Shown: positions 8,951-17,156 of the stretch, in pieces
Numbering within the stretch: the first letter of the stretch is position 1
Layout: each line of letters begins with the position of its first letter
Source of the DNA: Oscillospiraceae bacterium
GTDB taxonomy: Bacteria > Bacillota > Clostridia > Oscillospirales > Ruminococcaceae
Length of the DNA stretch: 64,000 nt
Reading direction: 5' to 3'
NCBI GenBank assembly: GCA_021203065.1
Contig: JAJQBX010000018.1
Coordinates: 186,001 to 250,000 of the forward strand
The notes under the pieces: generated by a model
What the model was told of the DNA's origin: nothing
The model's database searches: none
What the model saw: only the letters and a program-made list of their open reading frames with translations
Translations under genes and position numbers: made by a program

Positions 8951-9126
8951 GAAAAACGCTCCTTGATTTTATATAGTCAACCTGGGCTTGTCCCGTTTGC
9001 TGTCTATATGTTATCAGATGACAAGTTGGATTGGGAGTTCACATCTGAGCTAATTCAACTTTTAGAGCTCAAATCTGACACTTTTAAAAAGAACGAACTG
9101 CGATGCTTAGCGAAGATATAAAAATT

Positions 9127-9152
9127 ACCATACACCTCGAAAGATGTACGGT
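9127..9152 (-). terminator. Probable terminator of the XRE gene
   Basis: Minus-strand stem ACCGTACA/TGTATGGT (one G-T pair) followed by AATTTTTAT, directly after the XRE stop. Confidence 0.65.
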
Positions 9153-9153
9153 A

Positions 9154-9537
9154 TTATGGCTTTTCAGATTCTGTTATTAGGGTGTCAATAGTTGCGTTAA
9201 ATCCTGCGACCAAGCTTTTTCCTAAACGCCTATCTAGTCGTCTGAGCTTTATTTGCGTCTCATGAAGGTCCAAATCCTTCGGCGACAAATACAGCTCCTT
9301 CTCATATGTATACGGCATGAGCCAGTAAGCGTTTATTTTCAGTGCAGAGCAGATACTGAACAGTTTAAGCATTGGAATTTCACTTTCACCGGATTCATAC
9401 CGTTTAATCGTGGCAACTGAGACCTTTGCTTTTTCTGCTAACCACTCTTGTGTCACTCCCGCCTTCTTGCGATAATCCTGCAAAAGCCGTCCACATTCTC
9501 TTAATTCGTCATTTTCAACTATTGGCACCTTGTTCAC
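9154..9537 (-). CDS. XRE family repressor
   Basis: A 127-residue DNA-binding protein with an N-terminal Cro/CI helix-turn-helix (about 10-65: LLQDYRKKAGVTQEWLAEKA, then VATIKRYESGES). The C-terminal half is charged and helical. ATG 9537 has a GGAGG site. A 40-bp double palindrome lies 66-105 bp upstream, a natural place for an operator. It faces away from a second XRE-ImmA pair at 10.3 kb, the kind of two-regulator arrangement that sets the silent or active state of conjugative elements; that role is inferred. Confidence 0.85.
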   Translation of the reverse strand: MNKVPIVENDELRECGRLLQDYRKKAGVTQEWLAEKAKVSVATIKRYESGESEIPMLKLFSICSALKINAYWLMPYTYEKELYLSPKDLDLHETQIKLRRLDRRLGKSLVAGFNATIDTLITESEKP

Positions 9538-9602
9538 CTCCTCTATCTTTTTTTCAATGTCTGAGTCAGATTATACATCAAAGACATGCTTTCGTCAGGC
9601 AA

Positions 9603-9642
9603 ACGGAAAAGTTTTTCCGAACGTGCGGAAAAACTTTTCCGT
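9603..9642. repeat. Perfect 17-bp inverted repeat, each arm itself palindromic
   Basis: Arms ACGGAAAAGTTTTTCCG (9603-9619) and its exact complement (9626-9642) flank a 6-nt spacer. Each arm is also nearly self-complementary (CGGAAAA..TTTTCCG), which suits two dimer sites in tandem better than a simple terminator. It lies between the XRE gene at 9537 and the small gene at 9833. Confidence 0.75.
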
Positions 9643-9832
9643 ATTTCGTAATAAAAATAGCCGGAATAGAAACATACTTAAGCTGAGAAGAATCCATATC
9701 CCTGATTGGATACAGTAATTCTCTCTCACTATGCTTTGATGTTTCTACCCCGGCTGTGCTCGTATACATTGATTCCGGCTACGCTCGGCATTTGATGTAG
9801 AACGCCTATTTAATTCTATCATTGAGCGACAT

Positions 9833-10060
9833 TTATCCGTTCGCTACGTTTTCTGCTTGACTTGCAGTCTTATACACGATGTGATCCACTTTTCTGCCGC
9901 TGATACATTCAACTATTATTTCCGGCGACAGGTACTCATATCTCTTAGTGCCTTTGTGTCTTAGCATCCATTCACCATTTACAATAACTCTTTCGCCCAA
10001 GTTCATGCCTCCCGGCGTTCTTGCGTATGTGCATATTCTTTTCTCCTGTTTTTCATCCAT
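9833..10060 (-). CDS. Small uncharacterised protein (75 aa)
   Basis: Encodes 75 residues with a basic N-terminus (MDEKQEKRICTYARTPGG) and a beta-rich middle (ERVIVNGEWMLRHKG). The ATG is preceded by an excellent GGAGGAG site, which is the main reason for calling it. Family unknown. It is transcribed away from the XRE-ImmA operon, from the shared control region at 10061-10292. Confidence 0.6.
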   Translation of the reverse strand: MDEKQEKRICTYARTPGGMNLGERVIVNGEWMLRHKGTKRYEYLSPEIIVECISGRKVDHIVYKTASQAENVANG

Positions 10061-10292
10061 CTATACTAACTCCTCCTTACGATGAATCGGTTGCTTATCT
10101 TGCAAGTTGCACCTTGCAAAAATATATTTCGTATTTTCCGCAACTTTTTTCTAAAAACCTCTTGACAAACCTCTCATTATGCGTTATTATATTTGTGAAA
10201 GTTGCGTTGTGAGTCCATTATACTCTCTAACTTGCATAATGTCAAGACGCAACATCAAAAAATTTAAAATTTTTTAAAGGAGGATAAGGCAC
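10061..10292. promoter_or_regulatory. Divergent control region with consensus promoter and repeated TTGC/GCAA sites
   Basis: The plus-strand promoter is TTGACA (about 10163) with a 17-nt spacer to TATTAT, feeding the XRE gene at 10293, which has an AAAGGAGG site. Around it are repeated TTGC/GCAA elements: CTTGCAAG plus CTTGCAA near 10099-10119, and GTTGCGT (10201-10207) facing ACGCAAC (10247-10253). These look like regulator-binding sites for one of the XRE proteins. No LexA-type GAAC-N4-GTTC box was seen. Confidence 0.65.
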
Positions 10293-10727
10293 ATGACATT
10301 CGGAGAAAAGGTTAGAACTGCGAGAGTTCATGCAGACCTTTCACAAAAAGATTTATCCAGGATGACAGGCATATCACTGAGAACAATTCAAAACTATGAA
10401 TCCGGCGAACGGTTGCCCAAAAAACGTTCAACATATACTATACTGGCGAAGGAGCTTCACGTTGACGAGGGAGCGTTGTTAGATGACAACGCCGAATTTG
10501 TACTTTCTGCCGCTGAACAATACGGCTACAAAGGAAAGAAACAGGCTTTAAAGCTAACTGAGGAAGTTGCCGGGCTGTATGCCGGCGGTTCTCTCGAAGA
10601 AGAAGACATGGATGCAATGATGAAAGCCATTCAGGAAGCTTACTGGAGGGCAAAGGAGATCAACAAGAAATACACTCCTAAAAAGTATCTCAATAAAGGA
10701 AATGAGGAGGAATCCCCTGCTGAGTGA
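10293..10727 (+). CDS. XRE family regulator paired with ImmA
   Basis: A 144-residue DNA-binding protein: helix-turn-helix at about 5-60 (VRTARVHADLSQKDLSRMTG, then IQNYESGERLPKK) and an acidic C-terminal part likely to be the peptidase target. It is the first gene of the plus-strand operon; ImmA starts 27 nt after its stop. In XRE-ImmA pairs the peptidase cleaves the repressor after DNA damage, which would fit the polymerase genes behind; this is knowledge of the family, not shown here. Confidence 0.88.
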   Translation: MTFGEKVRTARVHADLSQKDLSRMTGISLRTIQNYESGERLPKKRSTYTILAKELHVDEGALLDDNAEFVLSAAEQYGYKGKKQALKLTEEVAGLYAGGSLEEEDMDAMMKAIQEAYWRAKEINKKYTPKKYLNKGNEEESPAE

Positions 10728-10754
10728 AATCACTCTCTGGGGCATACACCATAG

Positions 10755-11303
10755 ATGAACAATGATACGCAGACAATATCTATTGCACGGCATCTTGTAT
10801 CCAAATACCAGACACGGGATCCCGAAGAAATAGCTGAGGCTCTTGGCGTTCAAATTATGAGAGTCTTTGATTTCAAGCGTCAGAAAGGCTCTTTCAAAAT
10901 TATACTGAATGTTCCCTTTATTTTCGTAAACGGGAACCTCTCCGAGGAATTGCAACGCATGGTTATTGCACATGAGTTAGGACACGCCATTCTCCACAAA
11001 GATATTTGCTTGGAAACCGGCGGAATGTTGGAGTTTGAGCTTTTCGATATGGTGAGCCAAGCAGAATATGACGCCAATATATTTCAGGCGACACTCCTCA
11101 TTGATGAGAATGAATTATTGGACTACCTTCATGAAGGATACGACATTGTCTCTATTGCTAAAATGCTGGGTGTAAATATAAATCTGCTCATTCTCAAGAT
11201 AGCCAGTATGGCTGAGGAAGATAAAGAGTACGATTTTAAACTGCCATATGTTCCTCGCCGGGATTTTCTTGGAACGATTGAAGATAATGCAGGAGAGTTA
11301 TAA
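10755..11303 (+). CDS. ImmA/IrrE family metallopeptidase
   Basis: Zinc peptidase of the ImmA/IrrE family, 182 residues, with the HELGH catalytic motif near residue 75 (VIAHELGHAILHKD) and the usual downstream acidic residue region (SQAEYDANIF). It probably cleaves or inactivates the XRE repressor encoded directly upstream. Cytoplasmic. The C-terminal third (VSIAKMLGVNINLLILK) is the family's helical tail. Confidence 0.92.
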   Translation: MNNDTQTISIARHLVSKYQTRDPEEIAEALGVQIMRVFDFKRQKGSFKIILNVPFIFVNGNLSEELQRMVIAHELGHAILHKDICLETGGMLEFELFDMVSQAEYDANIFQATLLIDENELLDYLHEGYDIVSIAKMLGVNINLLILKIASMAEEDKEYDFKLPYVPRRDFLGTIEDNAGEL

Positions 11304-11332
11304 TTAACTATCACTAAGGAGGAAACATTATA

Positions 11333-11866
11333 ATGACATACTACAAAGCATTCAACCCTGACTTTCGTGATGAATGTAATATTCAATATGCAATCGGAAA
11401 GGAAACAATAGTAGAGAATCCTTATCAGCCGAATTTTACATATGCTTGGGGAAGATGTGACACCAAACTTGAGACTTGCGTTCGTGACTTGCCTATGCTT
11501 ATGAAATACTACAAATTTGATGCTAAGCCACATATATGCGAAGTAGAACCCAACGGTAAGATGATCCAGAGAGACGATATAGTTATGCGAAAGCAAATTC
11601 CTTATTACTTGACCAATCGGATCACTGTTACCCGTGAGTTGACTGTTGATGAAACGATGCAACGCCTTTGGGATGAGGGAGCAAACTTTAATGCTTTTAT
11701 AACCGCCCACGCACCTTTTGAGGAGCTTATGAAGCTGAAAGAGCATTTTAACAATATCGATACTGTAAGAAGAATACTCAGTCTTCCGTATCTTACTGAC
11801 AAGCAGTTCAGGGAATTGCTTCCACAAAAATATCACAAGTACATAGACGATTGGTACTGGATTTAA
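11333..11866 (+). CDS. Uncharacterised protein of the mutagenesis operon
   Basis: A 177-residue protein with a strong site (AAGGAGG) before its ATG. The first 60 residues (YKAFNPDFRDECNIQYAIG) vaguely resemble a domain found at the start of several phage and element proteins (DUF7666-like), but the match is weak. No catalytic motif is seen. It sits between ImmA and the polymerase genes in a co-directional, closely spaced operon, so a regulatory or damage-response role is possible but unsupported. Confidence 0.65.
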   Translation: MTYYKAFNPDFRDECNIQYAIGKETIVENPYQPNFTYAWGRCDTKLETCVRDLPMLMKYYKFDAKPHICEVEPNGKMIQRDDIVMRKQIPYYLTNRITVTRELTVDETMQRLWDEGANFNAFITAHAPFEELMKLKEHFNNIDTVRRILSLPYLTDKQFRELLPQKYHKYIDDWYWI

Positions 11867-11910
11867 ACTCATTATTTGACGCGCCATCACTATAAAGGGA
11901 GGTGACCGGC

Positions 11911-12204
11911 ATGAATGCAACGGCAAGAAAGCTACATCCGCAAAAAGAGAAGATTTACGTGTCGGTCACTTCGGAGATTGATACAACGGGTTTCATGCAC
12001 CCGAAGGCAGTCGAGTGGACGAACGGACGGATGTACAAAATCGATGAGGTTCGGGATTTTCGTCCAGCTGATACGGTCGGATTCGGCTTTCCCGGCGACT
12101 GCTACACTGTGGTTATCAAGGGTGAAGAAAAGCGACTGTTCTTCGAGCACGCACCGTTTCCACCACGGTTGGGAAGGTGGTTTGTTGAGGTTGTGGCGAG
12201 CTGA
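11911..12204 (+). CDS. Small conserved-type protein preceding UmuC
   Basis: Encodes 97 residues starting MNATARKLHPQKEKIYVS after a good GGGAGGTGA site. The sequence ends in a beta-rich, Phe-rich part (GDCYTVVIKGEEKRLFFEH). Proteins of this type often precede Y-family polymerase genes in Clostridia mobile DNA; the function is unknown. It is 21 nt ahead of the polymerase start. Confidence 0.65.
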   Translation: MNATARKLHPQKEKIYVSVTSEIDTTGFMHPKAVEWTNGRMYKIDEVRDFRPADTVGFGFPGDCYTVVIKGEEKRLFFEHAPFPPRLGRWFVEVVAS

Positions 12205-12225
12205 TTCTAAGAAAGGAGAGACAGT

Positions 12226-13671
12226 ATGGACAAGCAACGAACATATTTTGCTATTGACTTGAAATCTTTTTATGCGAGCTGTGAGTGTGCGGACAGGCAT
12301 CTCGACCCGCTGACAACAAACCTTGTGGTTGCCGACCAAAGTCGGACTGAGAAAACTATTTGTCTCGCCGTCTCCCCTTCTCTCAAGGCTTACGGTATTC
12401 CGGGACGAGCAAGACTCTTTGAAGTCGTGCAGAAAGTGCAAGAAGTAAATGCAGGGCGGGTTCGGAAGGCTCCGGGACACAGATTTACAACTGAATGCTT
12501 TGATTCGGTAGGTTTATCCGAAGACCCAAATCTTAAATTATCTTACATCGTAGCACCACCACGAATGGCAAGATATGTTGAGGTGTCGGCACAGATTTAC
12601 TCCATTTATCTCAAATACATTGCGCCGGAAGACATTTTTGCTTATTCCATAGATGAAGTCTTTATTGATGCCACCGACTATCTTCACGCTTACAACATGA
12701 CAGCTCATGAATTGTGCATGACATTGATTCGTGAAGTTCTATATGCCACCGGAATAACTGCCACCGCCGGAATCGGGACAAATATGTACCTTGCGAAGAT
12801 TGCAATGGACATCGTAGCGAAGCACGTTCCCGCTGACAAAGACGGCGTGAGAATTGCAGAGCTTGATGAGCACTCCTACAGGGAAAAGCTCTGGAGCCAC
12901 ACTCCCCTCACCGACTTCTGGAGAATTGGCGCTGGCACTGCACGAAAGCTTGAAAAGCGTTATATCTTCACTATGGGTCAACTGGCATTTGCGTCAACCT
13001 ATGACCAAGAGTGGTTCTACAAGGAGTTTGGCATTGATGCTGAAATACTCATCGACCATGCCTGGGGAGTTGAACCGACGACTATGGAATTGGTGAAGTC
13101 CTACAAAGCAGATACGAATAGTCTCTCTGAGGGGCAGGTGCTTTCTGAACCGTATTCTTACGATAAGGCAAGAATCATTGTCCAGGAGATGACCGACAGC
13201 CTGATGTTGCAATTGACGACCAAGGGTTTGGTTTCCGACTCGTTCACGCTTGACATCGGGTATGACAGGGAGAACTGCGACAAGGGTAACTATTTTGGTG
13301 ACACTAAATCCGATCACTATGGACGAACAGTTCCTAAGCCTGCTCACGGAAGCACAAGGCTCGACAGTCCGACTAATATCGGCAGTCAGCTCCAAAAAAT
13401 TATTGTAGAGTTGTTTGACAGGATTGTTGATAGGAATTTGACCGTTAGGCGGATTACCGTAACTGCAAATCGGGTCGTCGAAGACTCAGGCACCATGCAG
13501 GTCGATATGTTCACCGACACTGAAAAACTTGAAAAAGAAAAAAATCTGCAAGATGCGATTGTTGGCATAAAGCAGAGGTTTGGAAAGAATGCGGTTCTCA
13601 AAGGCACGAATTTCCTTGAAGGTGCGACTATGAGAGAACGCAATGGACAGATTGGCGGGCATAAAGCCTGA
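12226..13671 (+). CDS. Y-family DNA polymerase (UmuC/DinB-like)
   Basis: Error-prone translesion polymerase, 481 residues. The catalytic N-terminal part has AIDLKSFYASCE with the first metal-binding Asp and the YSIDEVFIDATDY motif with the paired acidic residues. TATAGIGTNMYLAKIA (about residue 182) follows, and a helix-hairpin-helix thumb near residue 230 (LTDFWRIGAGTARKLEKR). The C-terminal little-finger region is present. The start has AAAGGAGAG. With YolD behind, it forms a UmuDC-like cassette for mutagenesis after DNA damage, here carried beside a conjugative element. Confidence 0.93.
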   Translation: MDKQRTYFAIDLKSFYASCECADRHLDPLTTNLVVADQSRTEKTICLAVSPSLKAYGIPGRARLFEVVQKVQEVNAGRVRKAPGHRFTTECFDSVGLSEDPNLKLSYIVAPPRMARYVEVSAQIYSIYLKYIAPEDIFAYSIDEVFIDATDYLHAYNMTAHELCMTLIREVLYATGITATAGIGTNMYLAKIAMDIVAKHVPADKDGVRIAELDEHSYREKLWSHTPLTDFWRIGAGTARKLEKRYIFTMGQLAFASTYDQEWFYKEFGIDAEILIDHAWGVEPTTMELVKSYKADTNSLSEGQVLSEPYSYDKARIIVQEMTDSLMLQLTTKGLVSDSFTLDIGYDRENCDKGNYFGDTKSDHYGRTVPKPAHGSTRLDSPTNIGSQLQKIIVELFDRIVDRNLTVRRITVTANRVVEDSGTMQVDMFTDTEKLEKEKNLQDAIVGIKQRFGKNAVLKGTNFLEGATMRERNGQIGGHKA

Positions 13672-13689
13672 GATAATGAGGTGCAAACT

Positions 13690-14166
13690 GTGGACAGAAG
13701 AGATAATTTTGATGAGATTATAGACATGGAGAGACCGTGGACGGAGGAAACGCTTAAGAAACATCCGAAGATGTCTCCGCAGGATAGGGCAAAGATATTT
13801 GCGCCGTTTGCGGCTCTAAGAGGGCATTCGGAAAGGCTTGGAGAGGAAGATGTCAAGCTTATGCGAAGTGAGCGAGTGGAGTTGTCTGAGGATAAGGTAG
13901 AGATGCTTTCGGATAAGTTGTCACAGGTTAGGAAGGGGATGAATATTACTGTGGTCAACTTCTTGCCGAATGAGGATGATGGAGACATTGGCTACTATGT
14001 TGAGGTGACTGGCACAGTTACAAATATTGATACGGTCTATAGGGTTTTGAAGATCGACACAGGCGTTGTAAACGAAAAGGGCTCTGTGGGTGATGTGATT
14101 AGTTTTGATGAGCTGCTTGATATTTGCGGAGATAAAATTTATAATATAGATGAGAGTGCACTGTAA
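13690..14166 (+). CDS. YolD-like family protein
   Basis: A 158-residue protein with the YolD signature near the start (PWTEETLKKHPKMSPQDRAK, then IFAPFAALRGHSERL) and a C-terminal beta-barrel-like half. YolD-like proteins accompany Y-family polymerases in Firmicutes and are considered UmuD-like accessories. I prefer GTG 13690 (MDRRDNFDEIIDME) because GAGGTG lies 6 nt upstream; the frame is open to 13681. It lies 18 nt after the polymerase stop. Confidence 0.85.
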   Translation: MDRRDNFDEIIDMERPWTEETLKKHPKMSPQDRAKIFAPFAALRGHSERLGEEDVKLMRSERVELSEDKVEMLSDKLSQVRKGMNITVVNFLPNEDDGDIGYYVEVTGTVTNIDTVYRVLKIDTGVVNEKGSVGDVISFDELLDICGDKIYNIDESAL

Positions 14167-14191
14167 AGTCAAAAGGAATGCGGAAGCCAAT

Positions 14192-15130
14192 ATGACAATA
14201 ATAGTAACCGGTGGAGCCGGCTTCATCGGCTCGAACTTTATCTTCCATATGTTGGATACATACCCCGATTACCGCATTATCTGTTTAGATAAGCTTACAT
14301 ATGCGGGCAATTTATCGACCCTTGCGCCCGTTATGGACAACCCCAATTTCAGGTTTGTAAAGGCTGACATCTGCGACCGTGAGGCAGTTTATAATCTCTT
14401 TGAGGAGGAGCACCCTGACATCGTTGTCAACTTTGCGGCAGAGAGTCATGTTGACCGTTCAATTGAGGATCCGGGAATCTTCCTCCAGACGAATATTATT
14501 GGCACCAGTGTCCTCATGGATGCTTGCCGGAAGTACGGTATAACCCGCTATCATCAGGTTTCAACTGATGAGGTTTATGGAGACCTGCCTCTTGACAGAC
14601 CCGACCTCTTCTTCACAGAGGAGACCCCGATTCACACAAGCAGTCCGTATAGTTCCAGTAAAGTAAGTGCAGATCTCTTGGTTCTCGCTTACCATAGAAC
14701 CTATGGCTTGCCTGTAACTATTTCAAGATGCAGTAACAACTACGGTCCGTACCACTTCCCGGAGAAACTGATTCCGTTGATGATTGCAAACGCTCTGAAC
14801 GACAAGCCTCTGCCGGTTTATGGCGAAGGTCTGAATGTCCGTGACTGGCTCTATGTCGAAGAACACTGCCGTGCCATTGACCTTATTATCCATAAGGGCA
14901 GAGTCGGCGAGGTCTACAACGTCGGCGGTCATAACGAAATGCGAAACATCGACATTGTGAAGATTATCTGCAAAGAGCTTGGCAAGCCGGAGAGCCTCAT
15001 CACTCACGTCACCGACCGCAAAGGTCACGATATGCGCTATGCCATCGACCCGACAAAGATTCATAACGAGCTGGGCTGGTTGCCGGAGACGAAGTTTGAG
15101 GACGGCATCAAGAAGACGATTCAGTGGTAG
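14192..15130 (+). CDS. rfbB: dTDP-glucose 4,6-dehydratase, C-terminus cut by an early stop
   Basis: Converts dTDP-glucose to dTDP-4-keto-6-deoxyglucose, the rhamnose-pathway step. The Rossmann motif TGGAGFIGSNF is at the start, the catalytic TDE lies in STDEVYGD, and YSSSKVSADLL carries the Tyr-x3-Lys pair. ATG 14192 is chosen because it begins the canonical MTIIVTGGAG. The frame stops at TAG 15128-15130 after KKTIQW. The next in-frame codons read LDNREWWDS, the normal family continuation, up to TAA at 15169. So a Tyr codon probably became TAG and 20-30 C-terminal residues are missing. No rfbA, rfbC or rfbD partner is in view. Activity is uncertain. Confidence 0.9.
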   Translation: MTIIVTGGAGFIGSNFIFHMLDTYPDYRIICLDKLTYAGNLSTLAPVMDNPNFRFVKADICDREAVYNLFEEEHPDIVVNFAAESHVDRSIEDPGIFLQTNIIGTSVLMDACRKYGITRYHQVSTDEVYGDLPLDRPDLFFTEETPIHTSSPYSSSKVSADLLVLAYHRTYGLPVTISRCSNNYGPYHFPEKLIPLMIANALNDKPLPVYGEGLNVRDWLYVEEHCRAIDLIIHKGRVGEVYNVGGHNEMRNIDIVKIICKELGKPESLITHVTDRKGHDMRYAIDPTKIHNELGWLPETKFEDGIKKTIQW

Positions 15131-15188
15131 TTAGATAACCGTGAATGGTGGGATTCCAGACAAGCATAAGAATTACAGGTAAAAAATG

Positions 15189-15231
15189 AGCCTCTGCCAA
15201 GGAAAAATATATCTCCGAGGTAGAGGCTTTT
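15189..15231 (+). terminator. Intrinsic terminator after rfbB
   Basis: Stem AGCCTCTGCC/GGTAGAGGCT with one G-T pair and a 20-nt loop, followed by TTTT on the plus strand. It closes the plus-strand operon. Confidence 0.75.
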
Positions 15232-15562
15232 CATAGATATGTTATAATGCACTCAGCATTACTCCAAAAACAATTCTGATTGCAGTCCCAACTACATTTA
15301 ACCCAACGTCAAATCAAGCAAAAAGCCAATCCAAGCCCCAACTCCACAGTGCCAAACTAATAAACACTGCCAATACAAAGAAAACTACAACATGAGCAAC
15401 TCTTCTGAGTCAATTATTCAAATCCTTGCCTCGGCTGTTTCTGCACCGTTTTGATGACTTAAATAGGTCTAAAAACGAACCACAAGACTCTGACTATAAG
15501 CAATATGTATTTCAAGCTTCCACTTCAGTAGCACCCATATATAAGCCAGATAACCATTTCGA
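15232..15562. other. Non-coding AT-rich stretch
   Basis: Between the rfbB terminator and the minus-strand gene ending at 15563. I see no credible gene, RNA or long repeat; it is probably the left junction of the defence-gene insertion. Confidence 0.4.
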
Positions 15563-16555
15563 TTACTGTAAACTATCTAACGCTTCCTTACATTCACTGA
15601 TCTCATTGTCATAGGCAATATCAGCAGATATAGTAAACAACTTCAACGCATACTCAAACTGCTCCTTTCCCATGATATTGCCAAAGAATAGATAACTTTT
15701 AGCGAGATCAAAATTTAAAAGCTTATAGAACATAAGGTATACATTTGTTTGATCATCATTTGCAATATCATCAAAAGAGTCATAGTGCAAAACTTTCTCG
15801 ATTGTTCGAATAACCTTTACAGCTAACTTGTGATAGTTGGCGCGTCCCTCTTCTTCAGTAGAGTATCTAAGCAATTCTCCTGTTAATATACAGAGTTCAT
15901 GTACTACACTGTTTTCAAATACTGCGCCCAAATTATAATATTTGTTGTCATCCGATGAATGCTCTATTGCAAAAATATAATACTCTACTGCTTTCTGAAT
16001 TGCTTTTATTTGATCTTCGCTACGTTTGCTGCTATCTTTCCACTGTTTCTCGTATGCTAAAAACACATTTCTGCCAACTAACAAATGTAAATACACACTA
16101 CTTTGATCTTCATTGAGACATTTCTCTAGTATCTCATTAGATGACCAATACTCTTGACTGGCAGAAAGCATAAGAGCATTATTAATCTTAATGTTTTCTA
16201 CCCTACTTTTCTCAAGAACTTTTTTGAATTTTATGAGTTCTCTTCTAATTTTATTATCGACTTTTGCATTCATATAAACTGGGACTGCAATCCCAACAAC
16301 GCTAACAAGAATCAGCACAATTCCTATAACAGCAGTCCATGTTCCATACAAATCAAAGAGCTTATCGTTAATGCTTATAGCTGTTTCTAAGTCTGTTTTT
16401 AGATCAGCCTCAGACGGTTCATATTGCTCATCCAATTCAACAGTCACATCGGATATCTCCTGTGCTTCCACAGATTCTTCTGCGAGGAATTGAATTGGTA
16501 CTGTAAGCAATACAATCGTTAAAGCAGTTATAGCTATACATTTAACTATGTTCAT
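15563..16555 (-). CDS. Membrane-anchored helical (TPR-like) protein of unknown function
   Basis: A 330-residue protein. An N-terminal hydrophobic segment (about 5-25, signal or anchor) is followed by an acidic external stretch. A second membrane helix (about 70-95, TAVIGIVLILVSVVGIAVPV) precedes a long cytoplasmic, helix-rich part with repeated Tyr/Leu/Ala patterns like TPR repeats (NEILEKCLNEDQSSVYLHLL). No catalytic motif is visible. It is the third minus-strand gene after the HD protein and the winged-helix-like protein, 264 nt downstream of the latter, with AGGAGAA before ATG 16555. It could be a sensor or membrane effector of that unit; this is inference. Confidence 0.65.
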   Translation of the reverse strand: MNIVKCIAITALTIVLLTVPIQFLAEESVEAQEISDVTVELDEQYEPSEADLKTDLETAISINDKLFDLYGTWTAVIGIVLILVSVVGIAVPVYMNAKVDNKIRRELIKFKKVLEKSRVENIKINNALMLSASQEYWSSNEILEKCLNEDQSSVYLHLLVGRNVFLAYEKQWKDSSKRSEDQIKAIQKAVEYYIFAIEHSSDDNKYYNLGAVFENSVVHELCILTGELLRYSTEEEGRANYHKLAVKVIRTIEKVLHYDSFDDIANDDQTNVYLMFYKLLNFDLAKSYLFFGNIMGKEQFEYALKLFTISADIAYDNEISECKEALDSLQ

Positions 16556-16819
16556 TTCACAATCATTTCTCCTTATCTTTGTGAATCAACACAGAACTAG
16601 GTATAGCGATCTCGCCAAGTACTAAGACAATCAAACGGTCAAAACCTAGTTATAACCACAGCACTAAGTTTGCTTTGGATTCAAGCGGGCAAGATAATAG
16701 CAAATTTTGTAACAGGTTTAATTGTGCCTGTTTTAGCTTCTTTCCAAAATCATACATTACTGTCGATACATTGTAATGATAAATGAATAATAACAAATTA
16801 AAAAAGCGATATTTCATTT

Positions 16820-17083
16820 TTATTCTACCAGTCTGCTTGGGTAATAATATCCGTTTCTGCAACGAATTTCCCCAGTGTGACTGAAAACATCCAAATTACG
16901 TTCAATCATATTGCCCAATGTTTTGTCGCTTACGAGTTCAGGTCCGCCATTCAAAAATTTTTTTACGCTAACGTAAATATCCTCCTTACTGTATCTTGAC
17001 TGTTGTCGTAAAATCACCGCTGTTATCATACTGCGTATATCTTCAGCATTTCTGATTTTTTCTCCAGTTCTAATCTTACACAT
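16820..17083 (-). CDS. Small winged-helix-like protein
   Basis: Encodes 87 residues from ATG 17083 with AAGGAGA at a good distance. The pattern of three helices and a final beta hairpin (RSMITAVILRQQSRYSKED, then IRCRNGYYYP) suggests a winged-helix DNA-binding fold. The family is not recognised. It starts 74 nt after the HD phosphohydrolase stop in the same direction, so it is likely a regulator or partner of that enzyme. Confidence 0.6.
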   Translation of the reverse strand: MCKIRTGEKIRNAEDIRSMITAVILRQQSRYSKEDIYVSVKKFLNGGPELVSDKTLGNMIERNLDVFSHTGEIRCRNGYYYPSRLVE

Positions 17084-17156
17084 AAAAAATTCTCCTTAAA
17101 TATATTATTAATTGATTGGTGAGTAGATTCAGCACACAACAAGCAACACGATTATT

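Noticed and set aside
9578-9769. Minus-strand frame of 63 codons upstream of the XRE gene
   Set aside because: It runs through the double palindrome and lacks a ribosome site.
11129-11926. Minus-strand open frame of 265 codons
   Set aside because: Antisense to ImmA and the 177-residue gene, both of which have good ribosome sites; the product looks random.
13386-13988. Minus-strand Ser-rich open frame
   Set aside because: Antisense to the end of the Y-polymerase and YolD genes; no start signal.
1-15130. Ends or attachment sites of the conjugative element
   Set aside because: No integrase, relaxase or matching direct repeats were found, so no boundary could be placed.
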